A DNA stretch of 64,000 nt from contig NZ_SODM01000002.1 of assembly GCF_004368785.1 (NCBI RefSeq), positions 434,001 through 498,000 on the forward strand, written 5' to 3'. The stretch comes from Flavobacterium sp. 270. Its GTDB lineage: Bacteria; Bacteroidota; Bacteroidia; Flavobacteriales; Flavobacteriaceae. The position numbers and the translations under genes were made by a program. This document shows positions 53,909-62,956 of the stretch, piece after piece; within the stretch, counting starts at the first letter, position 1, and the number at the start of each line of letters is the position of its first letter. The notes below the pieces were generated by a model. That model was not told the DNA's origin, ran no database searches, and was given only the letters and a program-made list of their open reading frames with translations.

Positions 53909-55348
53909 ATGAACGTTTCTCTTATATTAATTATTCTTCTACTTGGTGCTTTTGTCACTTATTTTTCTGGTGATAAATTAGCTTCAAAAGTAGCTTTGTT
54001 CTTTAGTTTAACTGCTTTAGGATGTTCTTTAGTGTTGTTAAATCATTTTTGTGCTGGCGAAAATATCAGCGTAATAAATGCCTGGATCAATCAGCCAAAA
54101 GTATCGTTGGTGCTAAATGCAGACGGATTGGCAATTGCAATGCTTTTATTAACGGTTGCTTTAACACCGATTATTATATTCTCTTCTTTCGGAAATGAAT
54201 ATAAAAATGCTAAAGGTTTTTATGCTTTAATTTTATTTATGGCTTTTGCAATGACAGGAACTTTCCTTGCTGCAGATGGTCTTTTATATTATATTTTCTG
54301 GGAATTGGCACTTATTCCAATTTACTTTATTGCACTTATCTGGGGTAACGGAGATGCAGAAGAACGCAGAAAAGCAGTGGTTAAATTCTTTATTTACACA
54401 CTTGCAGGTTCATTGTTCATGTTGGTTGCTTTTATTTATTTATACCAAAAAGCTGGAAGTTTCTTAATCGAAGATTTCTACAAACTAAACTTATCTGCAA
54501 CTGAGCAGTTATGGATATTCCTGGCTTTCTTTTTAGCATACGCTATTAAAATTCCAATCATTCCTTTCCACACATGGCAGGCAAATGTGTACCAAAAAGC
54601 ACCAACAGTTGGAACTATGCTTTTATCTGGTATCATGTTAAAGATGGGATTGTACAGTGTTATTCGCTGGCAATTGCCAATTGCGCCACTTGCTGCAAAA
54701 GAATATATGTATATTTTTATTGCTTTAGGAATTGCTGGTGTCATTTACGGCTCTATCGTAGCCTTGAGACAAAAAGACTTAAAGAAATTATTAGCTTATT
54801 CTTCTTTGGCTCACGTTGGATTAATTGCTGCAGGATCTTATACTTTAACTCTTGATGGTTTACGCGGTGCTGTAATGCAAATGATTGCGCACGGTTTTGT
54901 AGTAGTTGGATTATTCTACGCTGCAGAAATCATTTACAGAAGATATGAAACAAGAAATATTTCAGAGATGGGCGGTATTCGTACACAGTCTCCAAAATTT
55001 ACTTCTATGTTTTTAATTTTACTGTTAGCTTCTGTTGCGCTTCCAAGTACTTTTAATTTTGTTGGAGAGTTTACAGTATTATATAGTCTTTCTCAAATAA
55101 ACATTTGGTTTGCTGTTTTAGGCGGCACTACAATTATTTTAGGAGCTTACTATATGCTTAAAATGTTTCAGAATGTAATGTTGGGAGAAACTAATGCTAA
55201 ACCTTTTGCAGATGTTTCTGTGAATGAAGGAATTTCGTTAGTAGTAATTATTGCGGTTTTAATATTCTTCGGATTTTATCCAAAACCTATTACAGATTTG
55301 ATTACGCCAAGTTTAGAAAACATTCTAAACGTTATCAACAAGAATTAA
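53909..55348 (+). CDS. nuoM: NADH-quinone oxidoreductase subunit M
   Basis: 479 residues, antiporter-like. TM5 has FWELALIPIYFIALIWG with the conserved Glu; TM7-8 has IPFHTWQANVYQKAPT and KKLLAYSSLAHVG. It forms the middle proton pump. Located 10 bp after nuoL. Confidence 0.97.
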   Translation: MNVSLILIILLLGAFVTYFSGDKLASKVALFFSLTALGCSLVLLNHFCAGENISVINAWINQPKVSLVLNADGLAIAMLLLTVALTPIIIFSSFGNEYKNAKGFYALILFMAFAMTGTFLAADGLLYYIFWELALIPIYFIALIWGNGDAEERRKAVVKFFIYTLAGSLFMLVAFIYLYQKAGSFLIEDFYKLNLSATEQLWIFLAFFLAYAIKIPIIPFHTWQANVYQKAPTVGTMLLSGIMLKMGLYSVIRWQLPIAPLAAKEYMYIFIALGIAGVIYGSIVALRQKDLKKLLAYSSLAHVGLIAAGSYTLTLDGLRGAVMQMIAHGFVVVGLFYAAEIIYRRYETRNISEMGGIRTQSPKFTSMFLILLLASVALPSTFNFVGEFTVLYSLSQINIWFAVLGGTTIILGAYYMLKMFQNVMLGETNAKPFADVSVNEGISLVVIIAVLIFFGFYPKPITDLITPSLENILNVINKN

Positions 55349-55414
55349 TATTTTAAATAAAAATAAATTAGGTCATCAATAGTATATTAGATTTCCTAAA
55401 TCAAAAAAGCAAAA

Positions 55415-56806
55415 ATGAATACATTAATAGCAATTACAGGATTGGGTATTTTCTGCCTATTATTTGAAATTCTTAATTTCAGAAAAGCCATTGTTCCATT
55501 TACTATCCTTGGACTTTTGGCTGTTTTGGCACTTAATTTTTCAGAATTTGGAGCTGCAGAAAGTTATTACAATAACATGATTAGAGTGAGTAAGTTTTCT
55601 ACTGCATTCTCGTCTTTGTTTATCGTTATAACCATTTTCCTTATCGCATTAAGTCATAATTTTTATGAAAATCATCAAAGTAAAATCTCCGATTATATCG
55701 CTATAAAAATATTTTTATTGGCCGGAGGTGTTGCCATGGTTTCTTTTGGAAATTTAGCAATGTTCTTTTTAGGAATCGAAATTTTATCTATCGCATTATA
55801 TGTATTGGCTGCAAGCGACCGTTTGAATTTAAAGAGTAACGAAGCGGGTATGAAATACTTTTTGATGGGTTCTTTTGCATCTGGTATTATCTTATTCGGA
55901 ATTTGTTTGATTTACGGAGCAATGGGAAGTTTTGATGTTGTTGAAATCAGCGAAAGCTCTCTTTCTGCAGAATTACCAATTTGGTTTCCAATCGGAATGG
56001 TTTTGATGGTAATTGGAATGTTGTTTAAAGTTGCGGCTGTACCTTTTCACTTTTGGGCTCCGGACGTTTACGAAGGTTCTCCAGCGTTAACTACTGCCTT
56101 AATGAGTACTTTGGCAAAAGTGATTGCTATTGCTACACTTTATAAACTAATTTTTGAATTGAATTTAATTCCATCTTTAGACAATCAAGGTCTTTTAAGC
56201 ACTTTTGAAAACATTGTTGTAATTATTTCTATCGCGTCTATGACTGTCGGAAATATCATGGCCCTTCGTCAGGTAAATGTAAAACGTATGCTGGCATTTT
56301 CAGGAATCTCGCATGCAGGTTTCATGTTGATGACTTTGCTTACTATTTCTACTTCTGCAGGTGTTTTATTGTATTATTCTGCTGCTTATGCATTAGCCGG
56401 AATCGCTTCTTTTTCTGTAATTTTATACGTATGCAAAAATCAGGATAACGAGGATATCACTAACTTTCATGGTTTAGGAAAAACAAATCCTTTATTGGCT
56501 GCGATACTTACAGGTTCATTATTATCTATGGCAGGTATTCCGATTTTCTCAGGATTTTTTGCAAAGTTATTTTTATTCAACCAAACAATTCAGGCAGGAT
56601 ATATTGCGTTAGTAATTGTTGCGGTTATAAATTCTATTATTAGTGTTGGATATTATTTCAAACTAATTTTAGCCATGTATTCTAAAGAACCAAACGAGGA
56701 ACGTACAGGAAAACCTTTCTTGATTTATGCTGCTGCAATTCTTTCACTTGGTTTAAATATTGCTTTAGGTTTGTTTCCTTCATTAGTTTTAGACTTATTG
56801 AAATAA
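55415..56806 (+). CDS. nuoN: NADH-quinone oxidoreductase subunit N
   Basis: 463 residues, the third antiporter-like subunit and last gene of the operon. TM5 has FFLGIEILSIALYVLAAS with the Glu; later FHFWAPDVYEGSPALTTA and KRMLAFSGISHAG. It lies 66 bp after nuoM, and a hairpin terminator follows. Confidence 0.96.
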   Translation: MNTLIAITGLGIFCLLFEILNFRKAIVPFTILGLLAVLALNFSEFGAAESYYNNMIRVSKFSTAFSSLFIVITIFLIALSHNFYENHQSKISDYIAIKIFLLAGGVAMVSFGNLAMFFLGIEILSIALYVLAASDRLNLKSNEAGMKYFLMGSFASGIILFGICLIYGAMGSFDVVEISESSLSAELPIWFPIGMVLMVIGMLFKVAAVPFHFWAPDVYEGSPALTTALMSTLAKVIAIATLYKLIFELNLIPSLDNQGLLSTFENIVVIISIASMTVGNIMALRQVNVKRMLAFSGISHAGFMLMTLLTISTSAGVLLYYSAAYALAGIASFSVILYVCKNQDNEDITNFHGLGKTNPLLAAILTGSLLSMAGIPIFSGFFAKLFLFNQTIQAGYIALVIVAVINSIISVGYYFKLILAMYSKEPNEERTGKPFLIYAAAILSLGLNIALGLFPSLVLDLLK

Positions 56807-56828
56807 AAATTTCAATCTTAATAAATAC

Positions 56829-56862
56829 AAATCCATCAAAAATTATCTTGATGGATTTTTTA
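56829..56862 (+). terminator. Terminator of the nuo operon
   Basis: Stem AAATCCATCAA / TTGATGGATTT with a following T-run. Confidence 0.8.
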
Positions 56863-56938
56863 TTTTAAAGCTATTTTATCAACGGAAAAATTCATGTTAA
56901 AAATTTAACTTAAATAAGTTCTCTTCAAAAAAACTCCA

Positions 56939-56946
56939 TATATTTG
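56939..56946 (+). promoter_or_regulatory. -7 box TATATTTG of the BI-1 gene
   Basis: TAnnTTTG match; a TTG at 56944 is part of the box, so ATG 56971 is the likely start. Confidence 0.5.
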
Positions 56947-56970
56947 AATTCAATTAAATGTATTAGAAAT

Positions 56971-57744
56971 ATGATCTTCAATTCAAAAAATCCATTTTTA
57001 AGCGACAAGCGTTTTTCATCAAATGCTGTTTCAAAAGCTGAAGAAGTACACCATGCACAAATTATTGATTACGATCAGGAAATGAGCGTATCGGGTACTA
57101 TAAATAAAACAGCTATTTTATTTTTAATATTATGTGCATCATCCATGGTAACGTGGTGGATGTTTTTTCAGGGAATGAATATTATGCCAGTGGCTTTAGG
57201 CGGTGCAATTATTGGATTTATCTTAGTTCTAATTTCTGCATTTAAACCACAAGCATCTTCTTATTTAGCTCCGGGTTATGCCTTATTTGAAGGTTTATTT
57301 ATTGGAGGAATCTCTGCTATATTTGAAATGAAATTTCCAGGAATTGTAATTAACGCAGTAGCCGCAACATTGGTTACTTTTTTAGTTTGTCTGGGTTTAT
57401 ATAAATTTAAAATTGTAAAAGTTACTGAACAATTTAAATCAGTAGTTGTTGCTGCTACATTAGCTATCGCAACTTACTATTTAATTTCTTGGGTAGTTTC
57501 TATGTTTACTTCTTGGCAGCCTGTTCATTATGGAAATTCTATGATGAGTATCGGAATCAGCGTTTTTGTAATTATTATCGCTGCTTTAAATCTATTTTTA
57601 GATTTTGATCAAATCGAAAAAGGTGTACAACAAAGAATGCCTAAATATATGGAATGGTATGGCGCTATGGGACTAATGATTACATTGGTTTGGTTATACA
57701 TCGAATTCTTAAGATTATTATCAAAATTGTCAAGCAAAGACTAA
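56971..57744 (+). CDS. Bax inhibitor-1 / YccA family membrane protein
   Basis: 257 residues. After a polar N-terminus (SKNPFLSDKRFSSNAVSKAEE) come seven membrane helices, e.g. TAILFLILCASSMVTWWMFF and YALFEGLFIGGISAIFEMKF. The last part, NLFLDFDQIEKGVQQRMPKY and WYGAMGLMITLVWLYIE, carries the Asp pair typical of the BI-1 family, which in bacterial relatives forms a pH-sensitive calcium leak. Inner membrane; physiological role here unknown. Single gene with its own promoter box and palindromic terminator. Confidence 0.88.
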   Translation: MIFNSKNPFLSDKRFSSNAVSKAEEVHHAQIIDYDQEMSVSGTINKTAILFLILCASSMVTWWMFFQGMNIMPVALGGAIIGFILVLISAFKPQASSYLAPGYALFEGLFIGGISAIFEMKFPGIVINAVAATLVTFLVCLGLYKFKIVKVTEQFKSVVVAATLAIATYYLISWVVSMFTSWQPVHYGNSMMSIGISVFVIIIAALNLFLDFDQIEKGVQQRMPKYMEWYGAMGLMITLVWLYIEFLRLLSKLSSKD

Positions 57745-57767
57745 ATTCTTGTTTCACATACATTATA

Positions 57768-57801
57768 AAAAGCCTTTTTTGGATATCCAAAAAAGGCTTT
57801 T
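57768..57801 (+). terminator. Perfect 34-bp palindromic terminator
   Basis: AAAAGCCTTTTTTGGATATCC and its exact complement form a self-complementary unit with the centre GGATATCC, then a T-rich tail. Confidence 0.85.
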
Positions 57802-58095
57802 CTTTTGTTCTTCTATTAATAAAATTGGATCTAATTTTATCCTTTCTTCTTCTAAAAAATTGAATTATTCTATTTATTTGATGACCTTTTTCTCTTCAAA
57901 AATAAATTCAAATTATTGATTTTCATCAAAATTTACTTTTCTAAATTCAATTAATTTGTTATTTTTCTTACAAAATAATATTTCTAGAATAAATTTTTAT
58001 TTCTGTTCAAAAATCCATTTTTTTCAAATGATTTCTTTTTCTCAAAAAAATAAGAAGTCAATAAAAACAGCGCTTAGCATCTGCAAAAAACATTA
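57802..58095. other. AT-rich intergenic stretch with no recognised content
   Basis: Very AT-rich, no open reading frame with coding character and no RNA fold recognised. It precedes the operator cluster of the pectate lyase gene. Confidence 0.6.
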
Positions 58096-58109
58096 TGTAA
58101 TAAATTGCA
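58096..58109. promoter_or_regulatory. Operator-like TGTAATAAATTGCA (site 1)
   Basis: One mismatch from the TGTAAT-N2-ATTACA palindrome seen twice downstream. With site 2 it sits inside a larger inverted repeat with perfect 15-nt arms (58092-58106 and 58118-58132). Confidence 0.55.
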
Positions 58110-58114
58110 TTTAG

Positions 58115-58128
58115 TGTAATTTATTACA
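58115..58128. promoter_or_regulatory. Operator-like TGTAATTTATTACA (site 2)
   Basis: TGTAAT-TT-ATTACA, 19 bp after site 1; differs from site 3 only in the central two bases. Confidence 0.6.
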
Positions 58129-58208
58129 TAATACTCATTATAAAGTACTTATTTTTTCACTATATATTTTTTTATAGCTAAATAATTACAATTATTCGAA
58201 ATAATATA

Positions 58209-58216
58209 TATTTTTG
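58209..58216 (+). promoter_or_regulatory. -7 box TATTTTTG of the pectate lyase gene
   Basis: TAnnTTTG match immediately before operator-like site 3; no clear TTG -33 box, which would suit a promoter needing an activator. Confidence 0.45.
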
Positions 58217-58230
58217 TGTAATCGATTACA
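58217..58230. promoter_or_regulatory. Operator-like perfect palindrome TGTAATCGATTACA (site 3)
   Basis: Perfect 14-bp palindrome with central CG, covering the predicted transcription start. The central-CG shape resembles LacI-family operators. Binding here would block the promoter. Confidence 0.6.
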
Positions 58231-58297
58231 ATTTAAAATTGCTTGTCGGTAACAAAAAACCACATATTACTTACTATCAACTTAAAACCACACAATC

Positions 58298-61150
58298 ATG
58301 AAAAAAAACCTACTTTTTTTGGTGCTTTTTTTTGCGGCTATGCCAACATGGGCACAGCAAATTAACGAAGCTTTTGGCTGGCTTGAATCAGCTTTTGTAA
58401 AATGGCAGCCGGTAAGCGGCGCACAAACCTACAATGTCTATTATACCGGAAATGGTAATGTTGACAAAAAAATTGACGATCAGCTTATTAGAAGTTACGG
58501 CTCTTATTTTAGAGCAGACATTCCGGGACTAAAAGCTGGAACGTATACCGTAAAGGTAAAACCTGTTATTTCGGGTTCTGAAGGAACAGGAACTACAACC
58601 GGAAATTTAACTGTTGCTGCTCAAGACAGAAATGGCTTTGCTTTTGAAGGCGGACGTGTTCCTGGAGGCTACAAGGTAGATGGAACTCCGAAAGATAATG
58701 CGGTAATTCTTTACATTACTCAAAACACCAAAAACACGATTTCTATGAATATCACCGGAGCAAGTGCAAATCCTTGCGTCGGTCTTCAAAATATTCTTTA
58801 TGCGATCAAAAAAGGAAAAGATACTCGCCCATTCATCATTCGGTTAATCGGAAATATTACCGATATGACGGTGATGGAAGGCGGTGATGTTGTAATTGAA
58901 AACTCAAATAATGCATCGAGTTATGTGACAATCGAAGGAGTTGGTACAGATGCTGTCGCAAATGGCTGGGGCGTTCGTTTAAAATCAGCTTCGAATATCG
59001 AAGTAAGCAATCTTGGCTTCATGAACTGCAACAGTACAGCCGGAGATAATGTTGGAATGCAGCAAGATAACGACCACGTTTGGGTTCACAATTGCGATTT
59101 GTTTTATGGAAATGCAGGAAGTGACGCAGATCAAATAAAAGGAGATGGCGCTTTGGATAATAAAACATCAACTTACATTACACTGTCTTACAATCACTTT
59201 TGGGACAATGGTAAAGCAAGTCTTTTAGGTTTAAGCGAAGGAACAACTTCTGGCCTTTATATTACGTATCATCACAACTGGTTTGACCATTCAGACTCAC
59301 GTCACCCGCGCGTACGTTACTATTCTGCTCATATTTATAACAATTATTTTGATGGCGTTGCAAAATATGGTTCAGGATCTACAATGGGATCTTCACTTTT
59401 TGTGGAAGGAAATTATTTCAGAAATAGTAAACATCCGATGCTTACTTCACTTCAGGGAACAGATATTTGGGACGAAGCCAATCAGGTAAATAATGCTGGA
59501 ACAATGGGAACATTTTCTGGTGAAGCTGGAGGATCAATCAAATCATTCAACAATACTTTTGATGCCGATATTGCTACCAATAATATGCGTTTTGTAGCTT
59601 ATGGGGATACAAATCCGTTATATAATATTTCAGGAAAAATTAGCTCTACAACAGATTTTGATGCTTATGCGGCATCAACAAGAGGTGAAGTTGTAAGTAG
59701 TTCAGTTAAATCTAAATCGGGTGCGAATACTTACAATAACTTTGACACCGATGCAGCTTTATATGTAAAAACCCTAACTATAGATCAGCCAGCAACAGCG
59801 AAGACGAAAACAACTCAATACGCTGGACGTGTGTCGGGCGGTGATTTAAAATGGACATTTAACAACGCAACTGACGATACTTCTTCAACTGTCATCGCTG
59901 CGCTAAAAAGTGCTCTAACCAACTATACAGGAACATTAGTTTCGGTACAAGGTGAAGGAAATCCACCATCTGGAAGCCAAACTTTGACTTCTACTACAAA
60001 CAATAATCAAACTGTAACAAGCGGCACTGCAATTGGAACAATTGTATTTACTTGGGGCGGAGATGCAACAGACGCAACCGTAACAGGATTGCCTGCTTCT
60101 GGAATTAGCTTCGTAAAAAATACTACAGCTAAAACCATTACAATTACTGGAACTCCAACCGCTACAGTATCGTATTCTATTGCTACAACCGGAACTACTG
60201 GTACACCAGCAACTGGATCAGGAACTATTACCCTAACATCTGCAAGCAATCAAACACTGACTTCTACAGCTAACAATAACCAAACTGTAGTAAGCGGAAC
60301 AGCAATTGCTTCAATTGTATTTACTTGGGGTGGAAGCGCTACAGATGCAACCGTAACTGGATTACCAGCCTCAGGAATTAGTTTTGTAAAAAACACAACA
60401 GCTAAAACAATTACAATTACTGGAACTCCAACAGCAACTTTGTCTTACTCTATTGCTACAACGGGAACAGGAACTGTGGCTACAGGATCGGGAACAATTA
60501 CGGTTACTTCTAGCGGAGGTTCTGGCAGTGAAATACAAAATTTTACAACTTCAGGAAAAACAAGCAGTTTTTGTGCTATAACAGGAAATCTGTCTACTAC
60601 AAAGGGAACTGTAATGTATAATGGTCTAACATTAACGCAATGTTTGAAAATAGAATCTTCGACAAGCATTACGTTTACAACAACTCAGGCGAGTACTTTG
60701 ACTCTTGTTTTTATTGAAAGTGCCGCTACAATAAAAGTAGACAATGTTGATAAAACAGCTTCTGGTGGTATTGTTACGGTATCATTAGCTGCGGGAAGTC
60801 ATACGATTGCCAAAAAAGATACTGCAAATTTATTCTACATGAGTACAGTTTACAGTGGAGGAACATTACGACTAGCGAAAGCAACAGAAAGTGTTGTTGC
60901 AGAGGAAGATTTGAATACAGAAAACACAAAAGTGGCTTTATATCCAAATCCAGTTTCTTCTACTTTGTACTTGACGAACTCAAATCAGAAAGTAGAAAAA
61001 GTTTTAATCTATAATATATCAGGAATATTGGTAAGCACATCAGGAAAAGATGCAGAAAGTATCGATATGAGCAGATTAATTCCTGGCACCTATTTAGCTA
61101 AAATATATACTGCAAATGGTACTTTTAATCAAACCATTCTGAAAAAATAA
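58298..61150 (+). CDS. Secreted multidomain pectate lyase (PL1) with T9SS sorting domain
   Basis: 950 residues. Signal peptide to about 19 ([15 protein letters not shown]), a fibronectin-III-like domain at 25-110 ([18 protein letters not shown]), then a PL1 parallel beta-helix at about 115-420 with calcium-site Asp residues ([19 protein letters not shown]) and the catalytic Arg region ([20 protein letters not shown]). Two 91-residue tandem beta-domains (about 561-742) and another beta-sandwich, possibly carbohydrate-binding, follow. The C-terminal 70 residues are a type A T9SS sorting domain ([25 protein letters not shown]). It cleaves polygalacturonate by beta-elimination outside the cell. 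No SusC/D or other pectin genes adjoin it. Confidence 0.92.
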   Translation: MKKNLLFLVLFFAAMPTWAQQINEAFGWLESAFVKWQPVSGAQTYNVYYTGNGNVDKKIDDQLIRSYGSYFRADIPGLKAGTYTVKVKPVISGSEGTGTTTGNLTVAAQDRNGFAFEGGRVPGGYKVDGTPKDNAVILYITQNTKNTISMNITGASANPCVGLQNILYAIKKGKDTRPFIIRLIGNITDMTVMEGGDVVIENSNNASSYVTIEGVGTDAVANGWGVRLKSASNIEVSNLGFMNCNSTAGDNVGMQQDNDHVWVHNCDLFYGNAGSDADQIKGDGALDNKTSTYITLSYNHFWDNGKASLLGLSEGTTSGLYITYHHNWFDHSDSRHPRVRYYSAHIYNNYFDGVAKYGSGSTMGSSLFVEGNYFRNSKHPMLTSLQGTDIWDEANQVNNAGTMGTFSGEAGGSIKSFNNTFDADIATNNMRFVAYGDTNPLYNISGKISSTTDFDAYAASTRGEVVSSSVKSKSGANTYNNFDTDAALYVKTLTIDQPATAKTKTTQYAGRVSGGDLKWTFNNATDDTSSTVIAALKSALTNYTGTLVSVQGEGNPPSGSQTLTSTTNNNQTVTSGTAIGTIVFTWGGDATDATVTGLPASGISFVKNTTAKTITITGTPTATVSYSIATTGTTGTPATGSGTITLTSASNQTLTSTANNNQTVVSGTAIASIVFTWGGSATDATVTGLPASGISFVKNTTAKTITITGTPTATLSYSIATTGTGTVATGSGTITVTSSGGSGSEIQNFTTSGKTSSFCAITGNLSTTKGTVMYNGLTLTQCLKIESSTSITFTTTQASTLTLVFIESAATIKVDNVDKTASGGIVTVSLAAGSHTIAKKDTANLFYMSTVYSGGTLRLAKATESVVAEEDLNTENTKVALYPNPVSSTLYLTNSNQKVEKVLIYNISGILVSTSGKDAESIDMSRLIPGTYLAKIYTANGTFNQTILKK
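59978..60510 (+). repeat. Two tandem 273-bp coding repeats in the pectate lyase gene
   Basis: Copies begin at 59978 and 60251 ([19 protein letters not shown] and [19 protein letters not shown]) and share [19 protein letters not shown] exactly. The high identity suggests a recent in-frame duplication. Confidence 0.85.
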
Positions 61151-61173
61151 TACTAATCCAATTTTTAACAACT

Positions 61174-61204
61174 AAAAAGGCTTCCAAGTTTGGAAGCCTT
61201 TTTT
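61174..61204. terminator. Bidirectional terminator
   Basis: Stem AAAAAGGCTTCC / GGAAGCCTTTTT with an AAGTTT loop between convergent genes. Confidence 0.9.
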
Positions 61205-61219
61205 ATGAATTCTTATGAT

Positions 61220-62773
61220 TTACAAATCAAATTTTATTCCCTGTGCTAAAGGAAGACTCGTTGTGTAATTGATTGTATTGGTTTGTCTTCGCATGTAAAT
61301 TTTCCAGGCATCAGAACCAGATTCGCGTCCGCCTCCGGTTTCTTTTTCGCCGCCAAAAGCACCGCCAATTTCAGCTCCAGAAGTTCCGATATTTACATTC
61401 GCAATTCCACAGTCTGAACCTACAACAGATAGGAATCTTTCTGCTTCACGCAAATTATTGGTCATAATTGCAGAAGATAAACCTTGTGCAACGCCGTTTT
61501 GGAAATCAATTGCATTATCAACTTCACCAGAATATTTAATTAGATATAAAACTGGAGCAAAAGTTTCGTGCTGTACAATTTGGAAAGAATTTTGAGCCTC
61601 GGCAATTGCAGGTTTTACATAACAGCCGCTTTCGTAACCTTCACCAGAAAGTACGCCGCCCTGAACTAAAATATTTCCTCCTTCTTCTACAACTTTATTC
61701 AAAGCTGCTGCATACATTTCGACCGCGTGTGTATCAATTAGCGGGCCAACATGATTGTTTTCGTCAAGCGGATTTCCTATTCTTAATTGTTTGTAAGCTG
61801 CAACCAAAGCATCTTTTACTTTATCGTAAATACTTTCGTGAATAATTAATCTTCGTGTAGAGGTACAACGCTGTCCTGCAGTTCCTACAGCACCAAAAAC
61901 AGCACCAATAACGGTCATTTTTATATCTGCATCCGGAGTAACAATAATGGCATTATTTCCCCCTAATTCTAATAACGATTTTCCTAAACGTCCGGCAACA
62001 GTTTGCGCTACGATTTTCCCCATTCGGGTAGAACCGGTAGCAGAAATTAAAGGAATTCTGGTATCAGCGGTCATTAATTCACCGATTTTATAATCTCCGT
62101 TTATCAGACAAGAAATTCCTTCCGGAAGATTGTTTTCTTTGATAACTTGTGCAATAATATTTTGACACGCAATACCACAAAGAGGTGTTTTTTCTGAAGG
62201 TTTCCAAACGCAGACATCACCCGAAATCCAAGCCAAAGCAGTATTCCAAGACCAAACGGCAACCGGAAAGTTGAATGCAGAAATAATTCCGACAACTCCT
62301 AAAGAATGATATTGCTCGTACATTCTATGTCCCGGTCTTTCTGAATGCATGGTTAATCCGTGAAGCTGGCGTGAAAGTCCAACTGCAAAATCGCAGATAT
62401 CAATCATTTCCTGAACTTCGCCATAACCTTCCTGCAAAGATTTTCCCATTTCGTAAGAAACCAATTTACCTAAAGCTTCTTTATTTTGACGTAATTTTTC
62501 TCCAAACTGACGTACAATTTCACCACGTTGCGGCGCAGGAATTAATCTAAAAGTTTTAAAAGCTTCCGTTGCCGACTGCATAACTTTTTCGTAATCCTGA
62601 GGTGTTGACATTTTTACCGAAGCAATTAACTTTCCGTCAACTGGCGAATAACTTTCCAGGATTTCTCCCGATGAAAAGTTTTGTAATCCTGTTGATGTTC
62701 CTTCATTTATCGTTTTGATGCCCAATTTTTCCAGAGCCTCATTCATTCCAAATTGCGATGCTATTGTTGTCAT
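61220..62773 (-). CDS. Aldehyde dehydrogenase, ALDH7 (aminoadipate-semialdehyde) type
   Basis: 517 residues, full-length NAD(P)-dependent aldehyde dehydrogenase. The catalytic Cys is in GTAGQRCTSTRR near residue 301 and the general-base Glu in LLELGGNNAI. The segment GIISAFNFPVAVWSWNTALA is characteristic of the ALDH7/antiquitin branch, whose members oxidise alpha-aminoadipate semialdehyde in lysine breakdown. Substrate assignment is by family resemblance only. Cytoplasmic. The leftward single gene is divergent from the phosphodiesterase gene, with a 16-bp palindrome between them. Confidence 0.88.
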   Translation of the reverse strand: MTTIASQFGMNEALEKLGIKTINEGTSTGLQNFSSGEILESYSPVDGKLIASVKMSTPQDYEKVMQSATEAFKTFRLIPAPQRGEIVRQFGEKLRQNKEALGKLVSYEMGKSLQEGYGEVQEMIDICDFAVGLSRQLHGLTMHSERPGHRMYEQYHSLGVVGIISAFNFPVAVWSWNTALAWISGDVCVWKPSEKTPLCGIACQNIIAQVIKENNLPEGISCLINGDYKIGELMTADTRIPLISATGSTRMGKIVAQTVAGRLGKSLLELGGNNAIIVTPDADIKMTVIGAVFGAVGTAGQRCTSTRRLIIHESIYDKVKDALVAAYKQLRIGNPLDENNHVGPLIDTHAVEMYAAALNKVVEEGGNILVQGGVLSGEGYESGCYVKPAIAEAQNSFQIVQHETFAPVLYLIKYSGEVDNAIDFQNGVAQGLSSAIMTNNLREAERFLSVVGSDCGIANVNIGTSGAEIGGAFGGEKETGGGRESGSDAWKIYMRRQTNTINYTTSLPLAQGIKFDL

Positions 62774-62835
62774 TGTAACTTTTTTAGTTAAAATTGTTAT
62801 ATTTTTATGTAAAGATATTATTTCGAATGGAATAT

Positions 62836-62851
62836 CAATTCAATTGAATTG
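62836..62851. promoter_or_regulatory. Perfect 16-bp palindrome CAATTCAATTGAATTG
   Basis: Lies 62 bp before the ALDH start in the divergent region; could be an operator, e.g. for an Lrp-type regulator of amino-acid breakdown. No direct evidence. Confidence 0.4.
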
Positions 62852-62956
62852 TTAAAATCAAAGTAAATTTAGGGTTATTATTTATGAATATTAGAAAAGC
62901 TAGCCTATTTATTCCTCTTAATTGTTGAAATTTGCAACAACAAAATTACTTAGATT

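Noticed and set aside
54343..54375. GGGGTAAC inside nuoM as a fifth sigma-type box
   Set aside because: It continues GG instead of AA and has no ATnTAY at the conserved distance; it is coding sequence.
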